Assembly: GCF_000046705.1 (NCBI RefSeq)
Contig: NC_005956.1
Span: forward strand, 1,771,001-1,835,000
From: Bartonella henselae str. Houston-1
GTDB lineage: Bacteria > Pseudomonadota > Alphaproteobacteria > Rhizobiales > Rhizobiaceae
Length of the DNA: 64,000 nucleotides
Reading direction: 5' to 3'
Each line of letters opens with the position of its first letter. Position 1 is the stretch's first letter. Below, piece by piece: positions 21,141-31,308 of the stretch. Both the position numbers and the translations under genes were made by a program. The notes below the pieces were generated by a model that was given only the letters and a program-made list of their open reading frames with translations, had not been told where the DNA came from and searched no databases.

Positions 21141-22367
21141 TTAGCTTTCATTTTTGCTCTGTTCATCAGGAATATCTGGCATCACTCCATCAGGTGAACC
21201 TGTGATCACCACTTCACCCTCCTCAAGCCCTGAAAGAATTTCAGCCATAACTTTGTTATTAAGCCCAACAGTCACTTGTTTTGCAACCACTTTATCTTTC
21301 CCTACCAAAACAGAAACCCATGCTTTACGCTCGTTCGTCTCATCACGCAAAGCATCACTTGGAATCAACAGAACATCCTGAGCACGACCCAAAATGATAT
21401 GAACTTGCGCGGTCATATAGGTGCGTAAAAAATTATCTGCATTATCAACATGCACAATACCATTATAATAGATAGCTGATGAGACGAGAGCGCTAGAACC
21501 TCCTACCATACCAGGATTAATACTCACATCAGCGCGAATTGATTCAGGCGCCGGCTCTACTCTTTCTAAAACGCCTTCATAACGCCGTTGTGAATTGCCT
21601 AAAACCGTAAAATAAAGAGACTGTCCAGGCTGAACTTTAAGAATATCGGCTTCTGAAATTTGCGCTTTGACTGTCATTTTTGACAAATCACCTAAAATAA
21701 CAATTGTAGGTGCCGATTGAACAGCGTTAACATTCTGCCCTTCTTCCACAACCGTTGCTAAAACTGTTCCCGCTGAAGGAGCAATAATCCGCGTATAGCC
21801 TAAATTGACCTCTGCACTGTCCACATCAATTTGTGCCTGTATAATCTGCTGACGAAGCTGAGCAACTTGTGCTTCGCGTATTTTTACTTGTGTTGCAGCG
21901 TCATCCAACTCCGCCCGTGAAATAGCGCGTACTCCAATCATTTTTTTCTGACGCTCTAAATTTTTTTGTGCAAGGGCGAGATAGGCTTCTTGTTCTAGCA
22001 AGCTCGCATAATAGTGAGATAATGCAGCTTTTTTTCTTTTCAGATCATTTTCTTGATCTGTAGGATCAATTTCTGCCAAGAGGTCGCCTTCTTTCACAAT
22101 ACTGCCCGGAAAAACGCGCATTGAAACTACCCGCCCTGTTGTACGTGCACCAACAGCAACCAATCGATAAGGGCGTACAAGACCAGAAGCTAAGATACTT
22201 TCCTCAATATCACCACGCTTGACCACCACTGTCATATAAACCGGCGAGGATGTTCCAAAAAAAACAGAACGCAACCATAAAAACAAGATGATAAGGAATA
22301 TAGCAATTAATAAAAAGGAAAGTTTTTTACGTTTTTTAATAAAATTTTTAATAAAATTTTTTTTCAT
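21141..22367 (-). CDS. macA: MacA-like periplasmic adaptor of RND/ABC efflux (HlyD family)
   Basis: This 408-residue membrane fusion protein has one N-terminal membrane anchor (residues ~15-34). It has a split lipoyl-type domain (VVSMRVFPGSIVKEGDLLAE and IIAPSAGTVLATVVEEGQ) flanking an alpha-helical hairpin at about 105-185, then beta-barrel and membrane-proximal domains. It bridges MacB to the outer membrane factor. Its ATG overlaps the stop of the upstream outer-membrane gene by 4 bases, so the three genes form one operon transcribed from about 23850. Confidence 0.92.
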   Translation of the reverse strand: MKKNFIKNFIKKRKKLSFLLIAIFLIILFLWLRSVFFGTSSPVYMTVVVKRGDIEESILASGLVRPYRLVAVGARTTGRVVSMRVFPGSIVKEGDLLAEIDPTDQENDLKRKKAALSHYYASLLEQEAYLALAQKNLERQKKMIGVRAISRAELDDAATQVKIREAQVAQLRQQIIQAQIDVDSAEVNLGYTRIIAPSAGTVLATVVEEGQNVNAVQSAPTIVILGDLSKMTVKAQISEADILKVQPGQSLYFTVLGNSQRRYEGVLERVEPAPESIRADVSINPGMVGGSSALVSSAIYYNGIVHVDNADNFLRTYMTAQVHIILGRAQDVLLIPSDALRDETNERKAWVSVLVGKDKVVAKQVTVGLNNKVMAEILSGLEEGEVVITGSPDGVMPDIPDEQSKNES

Positions 22368-23848
22368 TGCCCTACCTTTGCACGCGAACGGCGTACACCA
22401 TCAACAACTTCCGGACGTGACACATCAACAACACCATCCCAACCACCACCTAATGCTTTCATCAACGCAATATATTGGGTCACCAAAGAGATACGGCTAT
22501 CTTTAAGCGCCATTTGCGCAGAATAATAAGAGCGATCAGCATTTAACAATTCAAGAAAACTGGTATTTCCATTTTCAAAAAGGCTCCGTGAAAGTTGCAA
22601 AGAACGCTGAAAAGCTTTATTAGCAATGATAAGCTTTTCTAAGCGCTGATGTTCTTTAGTCAATCTTACAAGCGCATTTTCCACATCTTCTAAAGCTCCC
22701 AATACAGCAGCCCGATAGGTAATAAAAGCCTGATCGCGCTGCGCGCGCGCCACCGCAACAGACGCAACAATCTGCCCTCCATTAAAAAAAGGAAAACGAA
22801 GACCAGGCCCAAAAGACCACCCAATCGTTGAATTTTTCCATAATTGATCAATTGCCGTTGCTGCTGTCGAAATACTACCGGTTAAAGTAAGTGATGGATA
22901 ACGCTCTGCCTCACGCTGACCAATCCGAGCTGTCGCTTGCGCGTATTGGCGTTCTGCCCGTCGTAAATCTGGGCGTGTTAACAAAATATCAGCAGGAATT
23001 CCTGCTGGTATCGGCCAGTGCGGTTGCGGAATCTTTGCTTGTTTTGCATTTTTTTGTAAAAGATCTCTCAAAGCCGTAGGCACATGACCGGTTAAAACAG
23101 AAAGACGATGAATGCTCATTGCTAAATTTGCTTCCATCTGTGCTATATCTGCTTCTGTATTAGCCACTTGTGCTTGTGCATTTGAAATATCAAGTTCCGA
23201 AGCATCACCCGCCGTTAATTTAGCACGCATCAATTCATATGTTTTACGCTGTGATGCAGCGATTTGCCGCACAATCAACAATTTTTGTTGCCAACCGCGC
23301 ACTTGCACATAATTTGTTGCCACATCTCCAAGCAGCGTCACCATGGTAGCACGCATATCTTCCACAGCGGCTTCAAGACCATAATGTGCAGCTTCAACTG
23401 CTCGCTTATGCCCACCAAAAAAATCAAGTTCCCAACTTGCATCAAAACCACTACGATATTGGCTTAAAGACGCATCAGATTGCTCAGAACCATTACGGGT
23501 TCCTGAAATTGAACTTGACACACTTGGCAAAAGAGATCCAACAGTTTGGCCTAAACCAGCGCGTGCCTCACGCACACGTGCTTTAGCAACAGCAACATTA
23601 TTATTTCCAGAAATTGCATCATTCATGAGCGCATTCAAAACAGGATCATTCAAATGCCGCCACCATCCTGCAAGTGTAACCATACGCCCAGATGTCTTTT
23701 CAGACTGTTCTCCCCAAACTGCTGGAACACGAAAAGATGTCTTCTGATAATTAGGACCAACCATACATCCTGAGAATATAAAAAAACAAAACAAAACACT
23801 ATAAAGCAGTCTGTTAGAAGTACTCCTTTTAAGATCTCTGATATGCAT
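22364..23848 (-). CDS. NodT/CusC-type outer membrane efflux lipoprotein
   Basis: This 494-residue outer membrane factor completes the MacAB system. The signal sequence ends in a lipobox (FIFSGC) near residue 28, followed by VGPNYQKTSFRVPAVW, typical of the NodT subfamily. Two tandem outer-membrane-efflux repeats follow, with AVAKARVREARAGLGQ, PDILLTRPDLRRAERQ and RYPSLTLTGSIS. It is first in the operon and overlaps macA by 4 bases. Confidence 0.92.
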   Translation of the reverse strand: MHIRDLKRSTSNRLLYSVLFCFFIFSGCMVGPNYQKTSFRVPAVWGEQSEKTSGRMVTLAGWWRHLNDPVLNALMNDAISGNNNVAVAKARVREARAGLGQTVGSLLPSVSSSISGTRNGSEQSDASLSQYRSGFDASWELDFFGGHKRAVEAAHYGLEAAVEDMRATMVTLLGDVATNYVQVRGWQQKLLIVRQIAASQRKTYELMRAKLTAGDASELDISNAQAQVANTEADIAQMEANLAMSIHRLSVLTGHVPTALRDLLQKNAKQAKIPQPHWPIPAGIPADILLTRPDLRRAERQYAQATARIGQREAERYPSLTLTGSISTAATAIDQLWKNSTIGWSFGPGLRFPFFNGGQIVASVAVARAQRDQAFITYRAAVLGALEDVENALVRLTKEHQRLEKLIIANKAFQRSLQLSRSLFENGNTSFLELLNADRSYYSAQMALKDSRISLVTQYIALMKALGGGWDGVVDVSRPEVVDGVRRSRAKVGQ

Positions 23849-23908
23849 CTAGTCTCCCGCATTTCCCAGAATCAACTATTAATATTTTATTTACTTCTTA
23901 TTTCAAAA

Positions 23909-24718
23909 TTAACCTGAAAAATCAAATACAGTTTGCACAGGAACGTGATCTGAAGGCTGATTCCATCCCCGTGTATGACGAAAAATTGAAAGCTCTGCAA
24001 CAAAAGACGTTAAATCAGGAGAAGACCAAATATGATCAAGCCGCCTCCCACGATCAGCAAGTGCCCAGTCCCGTGCACGGTAACTCCACCACGTATAAAG
24101 TTTTGTAGGAACAGGAAACTGCATCCGCATCAGATCAACCCACCCACCTTGGCAGCATAAAGCTTGTAACCGCTCGGTTTCAATTGGCGTATGACTTACC
24201 ACCTTCAACAATTGCTTGTGAGACCAAACATCCTCTGGCAAAGGAGCAATATTCAAATCGCCTACCAAAAAAGAAGAAACACCATCTCCCTGATCAGCTT
24301 GGATGGAAGACATTTCTTCTAAAAAATCAAGTTTATGGCGAAATTTTTCATTAACATCAGCGTCAGGCACATCTCCTCCAGCTGGCACATAAAAATTATG
24401 AATCCGCATGCTCTTGCCGTAAACTTCAACAGTCACCGAAATGTAACGACATTCTTGTTTTTGACAAAAGAAACGCTTTTCAACACTCTTAAATGGCAAA
24501 CGTGATACAATTGCCACACCGTTGTAAGATTTTTGTCCACTGAGTGCGATATATTTATATCCGGCCGCTTCAAAAGCCTTAACTGGAAATAAAGCATCTG
24601 GACATTTCGTTTCCTGTAAACATAAAATATCTGCAGAAAAGAGTTCCAAATACTGAAAAATCTGTGCAAGACGCAAACGGATAGAGTTAATATTCCAAGT
24701 AGCAAGACGAAAGAACAT
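23909..24718 (-). CDS. xthA: Exodeoxyribonuclease III / AP endonuclease
   Basis: This 269-residue protein of the exonuclease-endonuclease-phosphatase superfamily acts in base excision repair at abasic sites. Metal and catalytic motifs are in order: ATWNINSIRLRL, LCLQETKCPD, IHNFYVPAGGD, FLVGDLNIAP and the C-terminal RRLDHIWSSPDL ... SDHVPV. Length is standard. It lies between the efflux operon and a lolA-like gene on the same strand, with a 33-base gap from the latter. Confidence 0.95.
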   Translation of the reverse strand: MFFRLATWNINSIRLRLAQIFQYLELFSADILCLQETKCPDALFPVKAFEAAGYKYIALSGQKSYNGVAIVSRLPFKSVEKRFFCQKQECRYISVTVEVYGKSMRIHNFYVPAGGDVPDADVNEKFRHKLDFLEEMSSIQADQGDGVSSFLVGDLNIAPLPEDVWSHKQLLKVVSHTPIETERLQALCCQGGWVDLMRMQFPVPTKLYTWWSYRARDWALADRGRRLDHIWSSPDLTSFVAELSIFRHTRGWNQPSDHVPVQTVFDFSG

Positions 24719-24751
24719 CTGTTTTAATTCCGATAAGATAATAGCCTATTC

Positions 24752-25360
24752 TTATTTCTTAGAGGGAAGTGTAAACATCCCATCCGCAAACCGCACACCT
24801 GTACGCACATTCATAATTTGCACAGTGGTTTCTAAGTTCTGCTGATCAACAATTGTCCATTGCCGTAAAGAATAGGTTTTAGAATCAAAAACCATTCGTA
24901 TTTGCCCTGCGCCAACACTTTTATCCCGCAGAACAATCGTCACCGCCCCAGGATCTTCACGAAATGCTAATAAACGTCCTGATGAGATATTAATTTTATC
25001 GTCCAACAGAAATTTCATAGGTGTTTGGAAGAGTTTTGAGAAATTCCAAGTATTCAAAGCGCGATTGTTAATTCCTATGAATTGACCATCTGCAATGATC
25101 TGTAAGGGTATTTTTTTATAAATAAAACGAATTTTCCCTGGACGCTCTAAATAAAATGTTCCCTGAGACATTTTTCCTTTTGGACTAAATTGAATAAAAT
25201 CACCTGTCATTGTTTTAATCGCTGCAAAGTGATTGGCAATTTTCTGCGCCCGCGCCACTTTATTGGATGATTGTGAAAAAGCCGGAAAAGTTAAGCAACT
25301 AAAGATAAGAATTCCCACAAACGCAAATATTCTCCTCCGTAGTAAAAAAAAAGTTTTCAT
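24752..25360 (-). CDS. lolA: LolA-like outer-membrane lipoprotein carrier
   Basis: This ~202-residue secreted protein has a signal peptide (MKTFFLLRRR then a hydrophobic core ending FPAFSQS). The LolA fold follows, with MTGDFIQFSPKGKMSQGTFYLERPGKIRF near residues 55-85, typical of alphaproteobacterial LolA homologues. It would ferry lipoproteins across the periplasm. I chose the second ATG (25360) because it places the basic n-region right at the start. The bases around its start codon are repeated further upstream. Confidence 0.87.
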   Translation of the reverse strand: MKTFFLLRRRIFAFVGILIFSCLTFPAFSQSSNKVARAQKIANHFAAIKTMTGDFIQFSPKGKMSQGTFYLERPGKIRFIYKKIPLQIIADGQFIGINNRALNTWNFSKLFQTPMKFLLDDKINISSGRLLAFREDPGAVTIVLRDKSVGAGQIRMVFDSKTYSLRQWTIVDQQNLETTVQIMNVRTGVRFADGMFTLPSKK

Positions 25361-26045
25361 AGAAAATGCTCCCAAACACTAGATATTTACCTTACAATAT
25401 AATCAAGCAGCGAATAATGAATAAATATCCTCTTTTAAATGAGAAAGATATTATTTGAAAAAACAATCAAAAGATTTTTATTTCAAAAGTGTTCTTCTTC
25501 GATAGGTATCAAAGTTTTCCTTTCCCCTGTATGAACTGCAGAACGCAAGAACACTTTCTGCTTCCATCCTTTCAAGAAGTAAAGGAAGGTTATAGTCAAT
25601 GCCTAAACGACGTTGAATGTAAGAGATAACCACGAAGAGTAACCGCAATAGATTTAGAAATCATCTGCTACAGAAGGAATCAAAAAAACATCCGCATTCT
25701 TCTTTACAATCTTTTGAGTCACTACCCCCAAATAATCAATCCACCATCAAATTTCTGAAGACACTAAAACTCCCCTTTCCCCCATATGATATGCTAAACT
25801 CAAAAATACCTTCTGTTTCCATCCTTTCAAAAAGTAAAGAAGTGTTATAAACAATGCTTAATGCGCATTAAGTACCCAAAAACATGATTCTTGTTAACAT
25901 AAACGCTCTTTTCAATATAAAAAACGTTTTTATATAAAATGCTCCCAAGCAATTAGGTGTTTACCTAATAATTAAGTGACAAATGATAAATAAATACTCT
26001 TCTCTAAGAAAGATATTATTTGAAAGACTATCACAAGATTTTATT
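25361..26045 (-). repeat. Two decayed copies of the ftsK 3' end plus lolA upstream edge
   Basis: The sequence at about 25491-25740 aligns to the last ~300 bases of ftsK, and a shorter stretch at about 25745-25875 aligns to the same tail again. The two copies share substitutions absent from ftsK (for example CATCCTTTCAA), so one arose from the other. The lolA upstream edge (AAAATGCTCCCAA at 25363) recurs at 25937, giving a period near 570 bases. There is no intact reading frame. Confidence 0.85.
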
Positions 26046-28481
26046 TTAAAAGCGTTCTTCTTCGGCAGGTACTAAAATTTCTCGTTTCCCCGCATGATTT
26101 GCCGCACTAATAATGCCCTCTTCTTCCATCCGCTCAATCAATGAAGCAGCACGGTTATAGCCAATACCTAAACGGCGTTGAATATAAGATGTTGAAGCTT
26201 TACGATCACGAAGCACAACAGCAACAGCTTGACTATAAGGATCATCTGCTGAAGGAGAGGTCAAAGAAACATCGTCCCCATTCTCTACGATTTCTTGCGT
26301 AATGGTCTCCAAATAATCAGGGCGCGCTTGCCCTTTAAGATGCGCCACAACCTGCTCCACTTCATCATCAGCCACAAACGGCCCATGAACACGCTGGATA
26401 CGTCCTCCTCCCATCATGAAGAGCATGTCTCCCTGTCCCAATAATTGCTCGGCTCCCTGTTCACCAAGAATTGTTCGGCTATCGATTTTTGAACTTACAG
26501 AAAAAGAAATGCGCGTAGGGAAATTTGCTTTAATCGTCCCCGTAATCACATCCACCGAAGGGCGCTGGGTAGCCATAATCACGTGGATACCAGCAGCACG
26601 TGCCATTTGTGCTAAACGTTGCACTGCTCCTTCAATGTCTTTGCCGGCAACCATCATTAAATCGGCCATTTCATCAATAATGACAACAATATAAGGCATA
26701 GGACTAAAATCGAGTTTTTCCGTCTCATAAAGAGGCTCACCGGTCTCATGATCAAAACCAACTTGAATGATACGCGTTAAGTTCTCTCCCTGACTTTCTG
26801 CCTCCTTAAGACGCGCATTAAACCCATCAATATTGCGCACACCAAGTTTTGACATTTTACTGTAGCGCTCTTCCATTTCACGAACAGCCCATTTCAGTGC
26901 AATCACCGCTTTTTTTGGATCTGTTACTACGGGTGTTAACAAATGAGGAATGCCATCATAAACCGAAAGTTCAAGCATCTTCGGATCCACCATAATGAGA
27001 CGGCATTGTTCAGGCGTCATACGGTAAAGAAGTGATAAGATCATGGTATTAATAGCAACAGACTTTCCCGATCCTGTTGTTCCTGCCACCAACAGGTGCG
27101 GCATTTTCGCTAAATCAGCAATAACCGTTTCACCACCGATTGTCTTACCTAAAGCAAGTCCTAATTTCGCTTTGCTTTCAACAAATTCCTGCGCTTGTAA
27201 AATTTCGCGTAAATAAACCATCTCACGCTTTACATTGGGCAATTCTATTCCAATCACATTGCGTCCTGGCACCACAGCAACACGCGCTGATATTGCACGC
27301 ATTGAGCGTGCAATATCATCTGCCAGCCCAATGATACGAGAAGACTTAATGCCGGCAGCCGGTTCAAATTCATACAAAGTGACCACCGGACCAGGACGCG
27401 CATCAATAATTTGCCCCTTAACCCCAAAATCTAACAAAATGCCCTCAAGTTCCTGAGAGTTGGCTTTTAAGAAAGCAGGAGAAAGTTTTGCATCCCTTGC
27501 TGTCGGTGGAGAAACTGAAAGATAATCCAAAAGTGGAAGAAGAAAATTACCGTTTGAAGAAGTTGTTAAAGGCTTGAAAACACGATTTTTAACCGAAGAA
27601 GTGAAGACCTTATTTTGAGAGTTCTCACATTTTGTTTTTTCATCAAAGAAAATTGGTTCAATGCGATCAAAGGACTTTTCCTGTCTTTTAGACTGCCTTT
27701 TGAAGGAGAAAAAACGAAAAAAACGCGCTTGTAGAAAATAAAAAAGATGTAAAAGAGCTCCAAAAGTTGTAATAAAAAAACCGTGCTTTCCTTCCTCTTG
27801 AACATATTCTGTATCTTCTGGCACATCAAAGATAGGCTCTAAAATTTCATTCTTCTGAACGTTTTTTAATTTTCTTTTATTTTTCCGGCGCCGCCATATC
27901 ACATTGCCCGCAAAAGCAGCCATTAAAAAACTTAAAAAGATCAATGCAATACCCAACAGCACACTCTGAAATGGAGAAAGAAAAACAGAAAAGATTAAAG
28001 AGGCAACACTTAAAACTTTATCACCCAAAACCCCTCCCAGCCCCATCGGCAATGGCCAATTGGTAAAAGGTGCAAGAGGCGTCATAAGAGCAAAAGAAAT
28101 TAAAAAACAAATGGTTGAAACCACCCACAAAAAAAGGCGAAAAACTAAATTGTGGATATTCTTTTGCGCCAGTAAAAGAAACGACCAAAATAATGGCGGC
28201 AACAAAACACCAAGACTTGCCAGACCAAAAAACTGCATAAAAAAATCTGAGAAAATTGCACCTGTCCACCCCATAGAGTTTATAATTTCATTTGTAGTTG
28301 CATGCGTTAATGAAGGATCTGCAACATTCCAAGTTGCCAAAGCGAAAACGCAAAAAACAATGAAACCCAAAAGCCCAAGCCCAATGAAAACACCAATCTG
28401 GCGCAAAAACATTTCTACGAGCCGCGAACCTTGAGAACTCTGCACTTCTAATGAATCATAAGGAGAAGAACTTTGCTGCAT
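26046..28481 (-). CDS. ftsK: DNA translocase FtsK
   Basis: This 811-residue septal DNA pump coordinates chromosome segregation with division. Membrane segments occupy about residues 25-200, followed by a short charged linker (about 200-330) and the alpha, beta and gamma domains. Walker A is GTTGSGKSVAIN, Walker B is YIVVIIDEMADLM, and the C-terminal gamma winged helix ends at EEERF. The linker is shorter than in E. coli, as is usual in alphaproteobacteria. Its 3' end has two decayed copies downstream. Confidence 0.97.
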   Translation of the reverse strand: MQQSSSPYDSLEVQSSQGSRLVEMFLRQIGVFIGLGLLGFIVFCVFALATWNVADPSLTHATTNEIINSMGWTGAIFSDFFMQFFGLASLGVLLPPLFWSFLLLAQKNIHNLVFRLFLWVVSTICFLISFALMTPLAPFTNWPLPMGLGGVLGDKVLSVASLIFSVFLSPFQSVLLGIALIFLSFLMAAFAGNVIWRRRKNKRKLKNVQKNEILEPIFDVPEDTEYVQEEGKHGFFITTFGALLHLFYFLQARFFRFFSFKRQSKRQEKSFDRIEPIFFDEKTKCENSQNKVFTSSVKNRVFKPLTTSSNGNFLLPLLDYLSVSPPTARDAKLSPAFLKANSQELEGILLDFGVKGQIIDARPGPVVTLYEFEPAAGIKSSRIIGLADDIARSMRAISARVAVVPGRNVIGIELPNVKREMVYLREILQAQEFVESKAKLGLALGKTIGGETVIADLAKMPHLLVAGTTGSGKSVAINTMILSLLYRMTPEQCRLIMVDPKMLELSVYDGIPHLLTPVVTDPKKAVIALKWAVREMEERYSKMSKLGVRNIDGFNARLKEAESQGENLTRIIQVGFDHETGEPLYETEKLDFSPMPYIVVIIDEMADLMMVAGKDIEGAVQRLAQMARAAGIHVIMATQRPSVDVITGTIKANFPTRISFSVSSKIDSRTILGEQGAEQLLGQGDMLFMMGGGRIQRVHGPFVADDEVEQVVAHLKGQARPDYLETITQEIVENGDDVSLTSPSADDPYSQAVAVVLRDRKASTSYIQRRLGIGYNRAASLIERMEEEGIISAANHAGKREILVPAEEERF

Positions 28482-29023
28482 CCATCAATTCCAAATACAA
28501 AATCTTCCTATTAAAGGGTTTATAACATTCGGGTTATAAAATTATGGCCGCAAAATATTAATACAGTTTTAACCATCATAATCATAACAATTTCCTTAAC
28601 CTGTAGTATCGTAACACATTATCCTGCAAAACAGGTATAAAGGAAACATTCACGCATGTTAAAAATACACTATCGTTTTTGTCTGATTTCAGTTTTCTTT
28701 TGTATCAACCAAGTATACAAATAGAGGACATGTCAATTTGAACAGAACGTTCAAGATAGGATTTATTAAGTGAAGTCCATGAAGGAAATTACACAAATAA
28801 TCAACAGGAGAAACAAACCCAAGAAAACTTCACCTGTTTCATAAACCAGTGTCCGTTCAAAGAACTTTATATTTTATAGAGCAAGAAAGAAGTTAAATAT
28901 TGTATAATTAAATAAGATAATCTTAAAGAAAAATACCCTTTTTGTTTAAGGACGAACAAACTGCAAACAATGAAGCAAAACATTATGTACTCTGATCTCA
29001 ATGAAGGTGTAAAACCCTACAGA
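28482..29023. other. Intergenic region between divergent ftsK and ubiH-like genes
   Basis: About 490-540 bases with no supported gene. This is a divergent promoter region; no convincing operator or repeat was found. Confidence 0.4.
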
Positions 29024-30265
29024 ATGACAAAATCTCATAAAAATATAAAACAATGTGATCTCCTCATTGCAGGGGGTGCAGCTGTTGGTTTAACATTGGC
29101 AATAGCACTCAAACAAGCTGCCCCTGAACTGAAAATTAACATCGTTGACGCTGCGCCTCAAGAAGTTATCCCCGTTTCCAATATACGCGCACTTGCCCTT
29201 GCTGCAGCTTCTATTCGTATGTTAAAACAATTACAATGTTGGGAACATATAGCCCCCCATGCCCAACCCATTCATTCCATGATCATAACAGATGCATACA
29301 CAAATGATCCTGTCAAACCAACTCTCTTAACCTTTGAAGGAGATATTACTCCCAACGAGCCCTTTGCTGCTATGGTGGAACATAAAGAGCTCCTCAATGC
29401 TTTAAAAAAGCGTGCAAAAGATCTGGATATCCCCTTCATCACTAACATGCGTATTGTTGATTTCCACCAAGAAGATCAACACACCACTGTCACTTTAAGC
29501 AATAAAGAAATTTGGCAAACGAAGTTGCTAATTGCGGCCGATGGAGCACATTCGAAATTACGCGAAAAAGCAGGTCTTAAAAAGTTTTCTCATTCTTATA
29601 CACAAACAGCAATCATCTGCACAGTCGAACATGAAAAACCCCATCATGGTCAAGCAATCCAACATTTTTTACCTGCTGGACCCTTCGCTCTTCTCCCTCT
29701 CAAAGGCAACCGATCAGCTATTGTATGGAATGAAGACCATAAAACTGCGCAATATTACCTTAAAGCCGATGCTCTTATTTTTGAAACAGAAATCGAAAAA
29801 CGCATTGGTCACCGATATGGAAAACTCTCTTGGAATGGTGAACGCCAAGGCTTTCCCTTGAACCTTTCTTTAACACGCCAATGTATTAAACCGCGCTTTG
29901 CTTTGATTGGTGATGCAGCGCACACAATCCACCCCCTTGCCGGACAAGGTCTCAATTTAGGCTTACGCGATAGTGCTGCACTTGCCGAAGTTATCATTGA
30001 AACAGCACGATTGGGTCTTGATATTGGCTCCCTTACTGCTTTAGAGCGCTATCAAAGCTGGAGACGTTTTGAAATTGTCCGCATGGCCTTGAGCAATGAC
30101 TGGCTTAATAAACTCTTTTCTAATGATAATCTTCTCTTACGAACGCTCCGGGATGTCGGCCTTGGAATTGTCAATCAAACACCAAAGGTAAAAAAATATT
30201 TTATTCAGGAAGCTGCCGGCCTCACCCCTCATGCTCCACGTCTGCTACACGGTCTCCCCCTCTAA
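29024..30265 (+). CDS. ubiH: UbiH/UbiF/COQ6 family FAD-dependent hydroxylase
   Basis: This ~413-residue flavoprotein monooxygenase is expected to hydroxylate the ubiquinone ring. FAD-binding motifs are the N-terminal LLIAGGAAVGLTLA, the middle AADGAHSKLRE and the C-terminal LIGDAAHTIHPLAGQGLN. The start MTKSHKNIKQ matches where homologues begin; an ATG 18 codons earlier (28970) is possible. Whether it is UbiH, UbiF or a bifunctional UbiL-type enzyme cannot be decided from sequence. Confidence 0.88.
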   Translation: MTKSHKNIKQCDLLIAGGAAVGLTLAIALKQAAPELKINIVDAAPQEVIPVSNIRALALAAASIRMLKQLQCWEHIAPHAQPIHSMIITDAYTNDPVKPTLLTFEGDITPNEPFAAMVEHKELLNALKKRAKDLDIPFITNMRIVDFHQEDQHTTVTLSNKEIWQTKLLIAADGAHSKLREKAGLKKFSHSYTQTAIICTVEHEKPHHGQAIQHFLPAGPFALLPLKGNRSAIVWNEDHKTAQYYLKADALIFETEIEKRIGHRYGKLSWNGERQGFPLNLSLTRQCIKPRFALIGDAAHTIHPLAGQGLNLGLRDSAALAEVIIETARLGLDIGSLTALERYQSWRRFEIVRMALSNDWLNKLFSNDNLLLRTLRDVGLGIVNQTPKVKKYFIQEAAGLTPHAPRLLHGLPL

Positions 30266-31020
30266 GCAAAAGAATACAACATCGCGCTTTTGCAACCTGA
30301 ACAAAGTACTCTTTTAAAAAAATCCCCTCCGATACGCATCTTAAAATGCCAAGATTTTGCCAATCCCTATTATGATAGAACAGATTGCCCATACCCTACT
30401 GCATCACGATAGGTGAAAACTTCTACATTGATCCTCCCCTCTCTCACACCCTCAAAGAAAAAGATAACAGCTGAAAAATTGCCCAATCTTTTTGATCTTC
30501 AATGCGTTCTTTATAAAGCGATGTTGGTGCAGATAATGAATTTTGGTAACAAACAACTTCAAAACGTATCACAAAACCCTCTATCAAAACAAAAATGCCA
30601 AAACCAACAAGAATCACAGAAAAGTTCCGTTTTCCAATACACTCTCTCATCTAAAACCATATGCGCAATAAAGAAACCTTATGCCTCATAAGAAGAGGAA
30701 GCAAATGCCTGATATATAAACCTTACAAAGAGAGATATTAACTGAAATCTATAAAAGCATAGGCTGAGACTTACAGATTAGCATTATAAACTCGTAAGCG
30801 CGTGAGTAAAGTTATAGACTTTCTGAACTTGAAAGAACTTTCCCCATTCCCTACGACTTTATGAGACCGAACCGGTATTTTTACATATCGAGCCTGCGTT
30901 TTTACAGATCATATCGTTGAAAAAACACACCTGCTTGCATTCATCTCTTTTGCTCTCCTTATCCCTTGGTAAAAGTACGCAGACTTGTGACACAAGTATT
31001 TTATTCCGATTGCAGATGTA
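30266..31020. other. Decayed intergenic region upstream of the trw locus
   Basis: No intact gene. On the minus strand at about 30450-30650 a frame reads NFSVILVGFGIFVLIEGFV, resembling the single membrane helix of small DUF2065 (YjeT) proteins, then loses similarity; it may be a remnant. A perfect 7-base inverted repeat (GCAAAAG/CTTTTGC, 30266-30293) follows the ubiH-like stop. Confidence 0.4.
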
Positions 31021-31308
31021 TTATGTTACTTCTAATTCTTCAAGCGCATAACCATTCTCCAACCATTCTTTAATCCACTTAGGTTTACGCCCACGCCCAT
31101 TCCATAATTCCCATTGGTTATTGGGATTTCTATAATGACGCTCTTTGCGCACAAGATCAGCGATATCAATTCCATGTGCATTGGCAATTTCAAGAATTTT
31201 TCGCCGTGCATTCTGCTTCTCTTTTGCCTGCCGTTTTTTCAATTCTGCATCAATTTGGATGCGCATTTCTTGTAACTCATCAAGGTTCATGTTTTTAAGA
31301 TTATTCAC
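31021..31308 (-). CDS. H-NS family nucleoid-associated regulator
   Basis: This is a ~95-residue DNA-binding protein. An N-terminal oligomerisation helix (NLDELQEMRIQIDAELKKRQ) leads to the C-terminal H-NS DNA-binding domain YRNPNNQWELWNGRGRKPKW, where the GRGRKPKW hook contacts the minor groove of AT-rich DNA. The start is the GTG at 31308, preceded by GGGGAG at about 7 bases; the ATG at 31290 has no such site. It is divergent from the trw-proximal genes across a short region with two inverted repeats. H-NS proteins typically silence transferred AT-rich loci, so trw is a plausible target, but that is inference. Confidence 0.85.
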   Translation of the reverse strand: MNNLKNMNLDELQEMRIQIDAELKKRQAKEKQNARRKILEIANAHGIDIADLVRKERHYRNPNNQWELWNGRGRKPKWIKEWLENGYALEELEVT

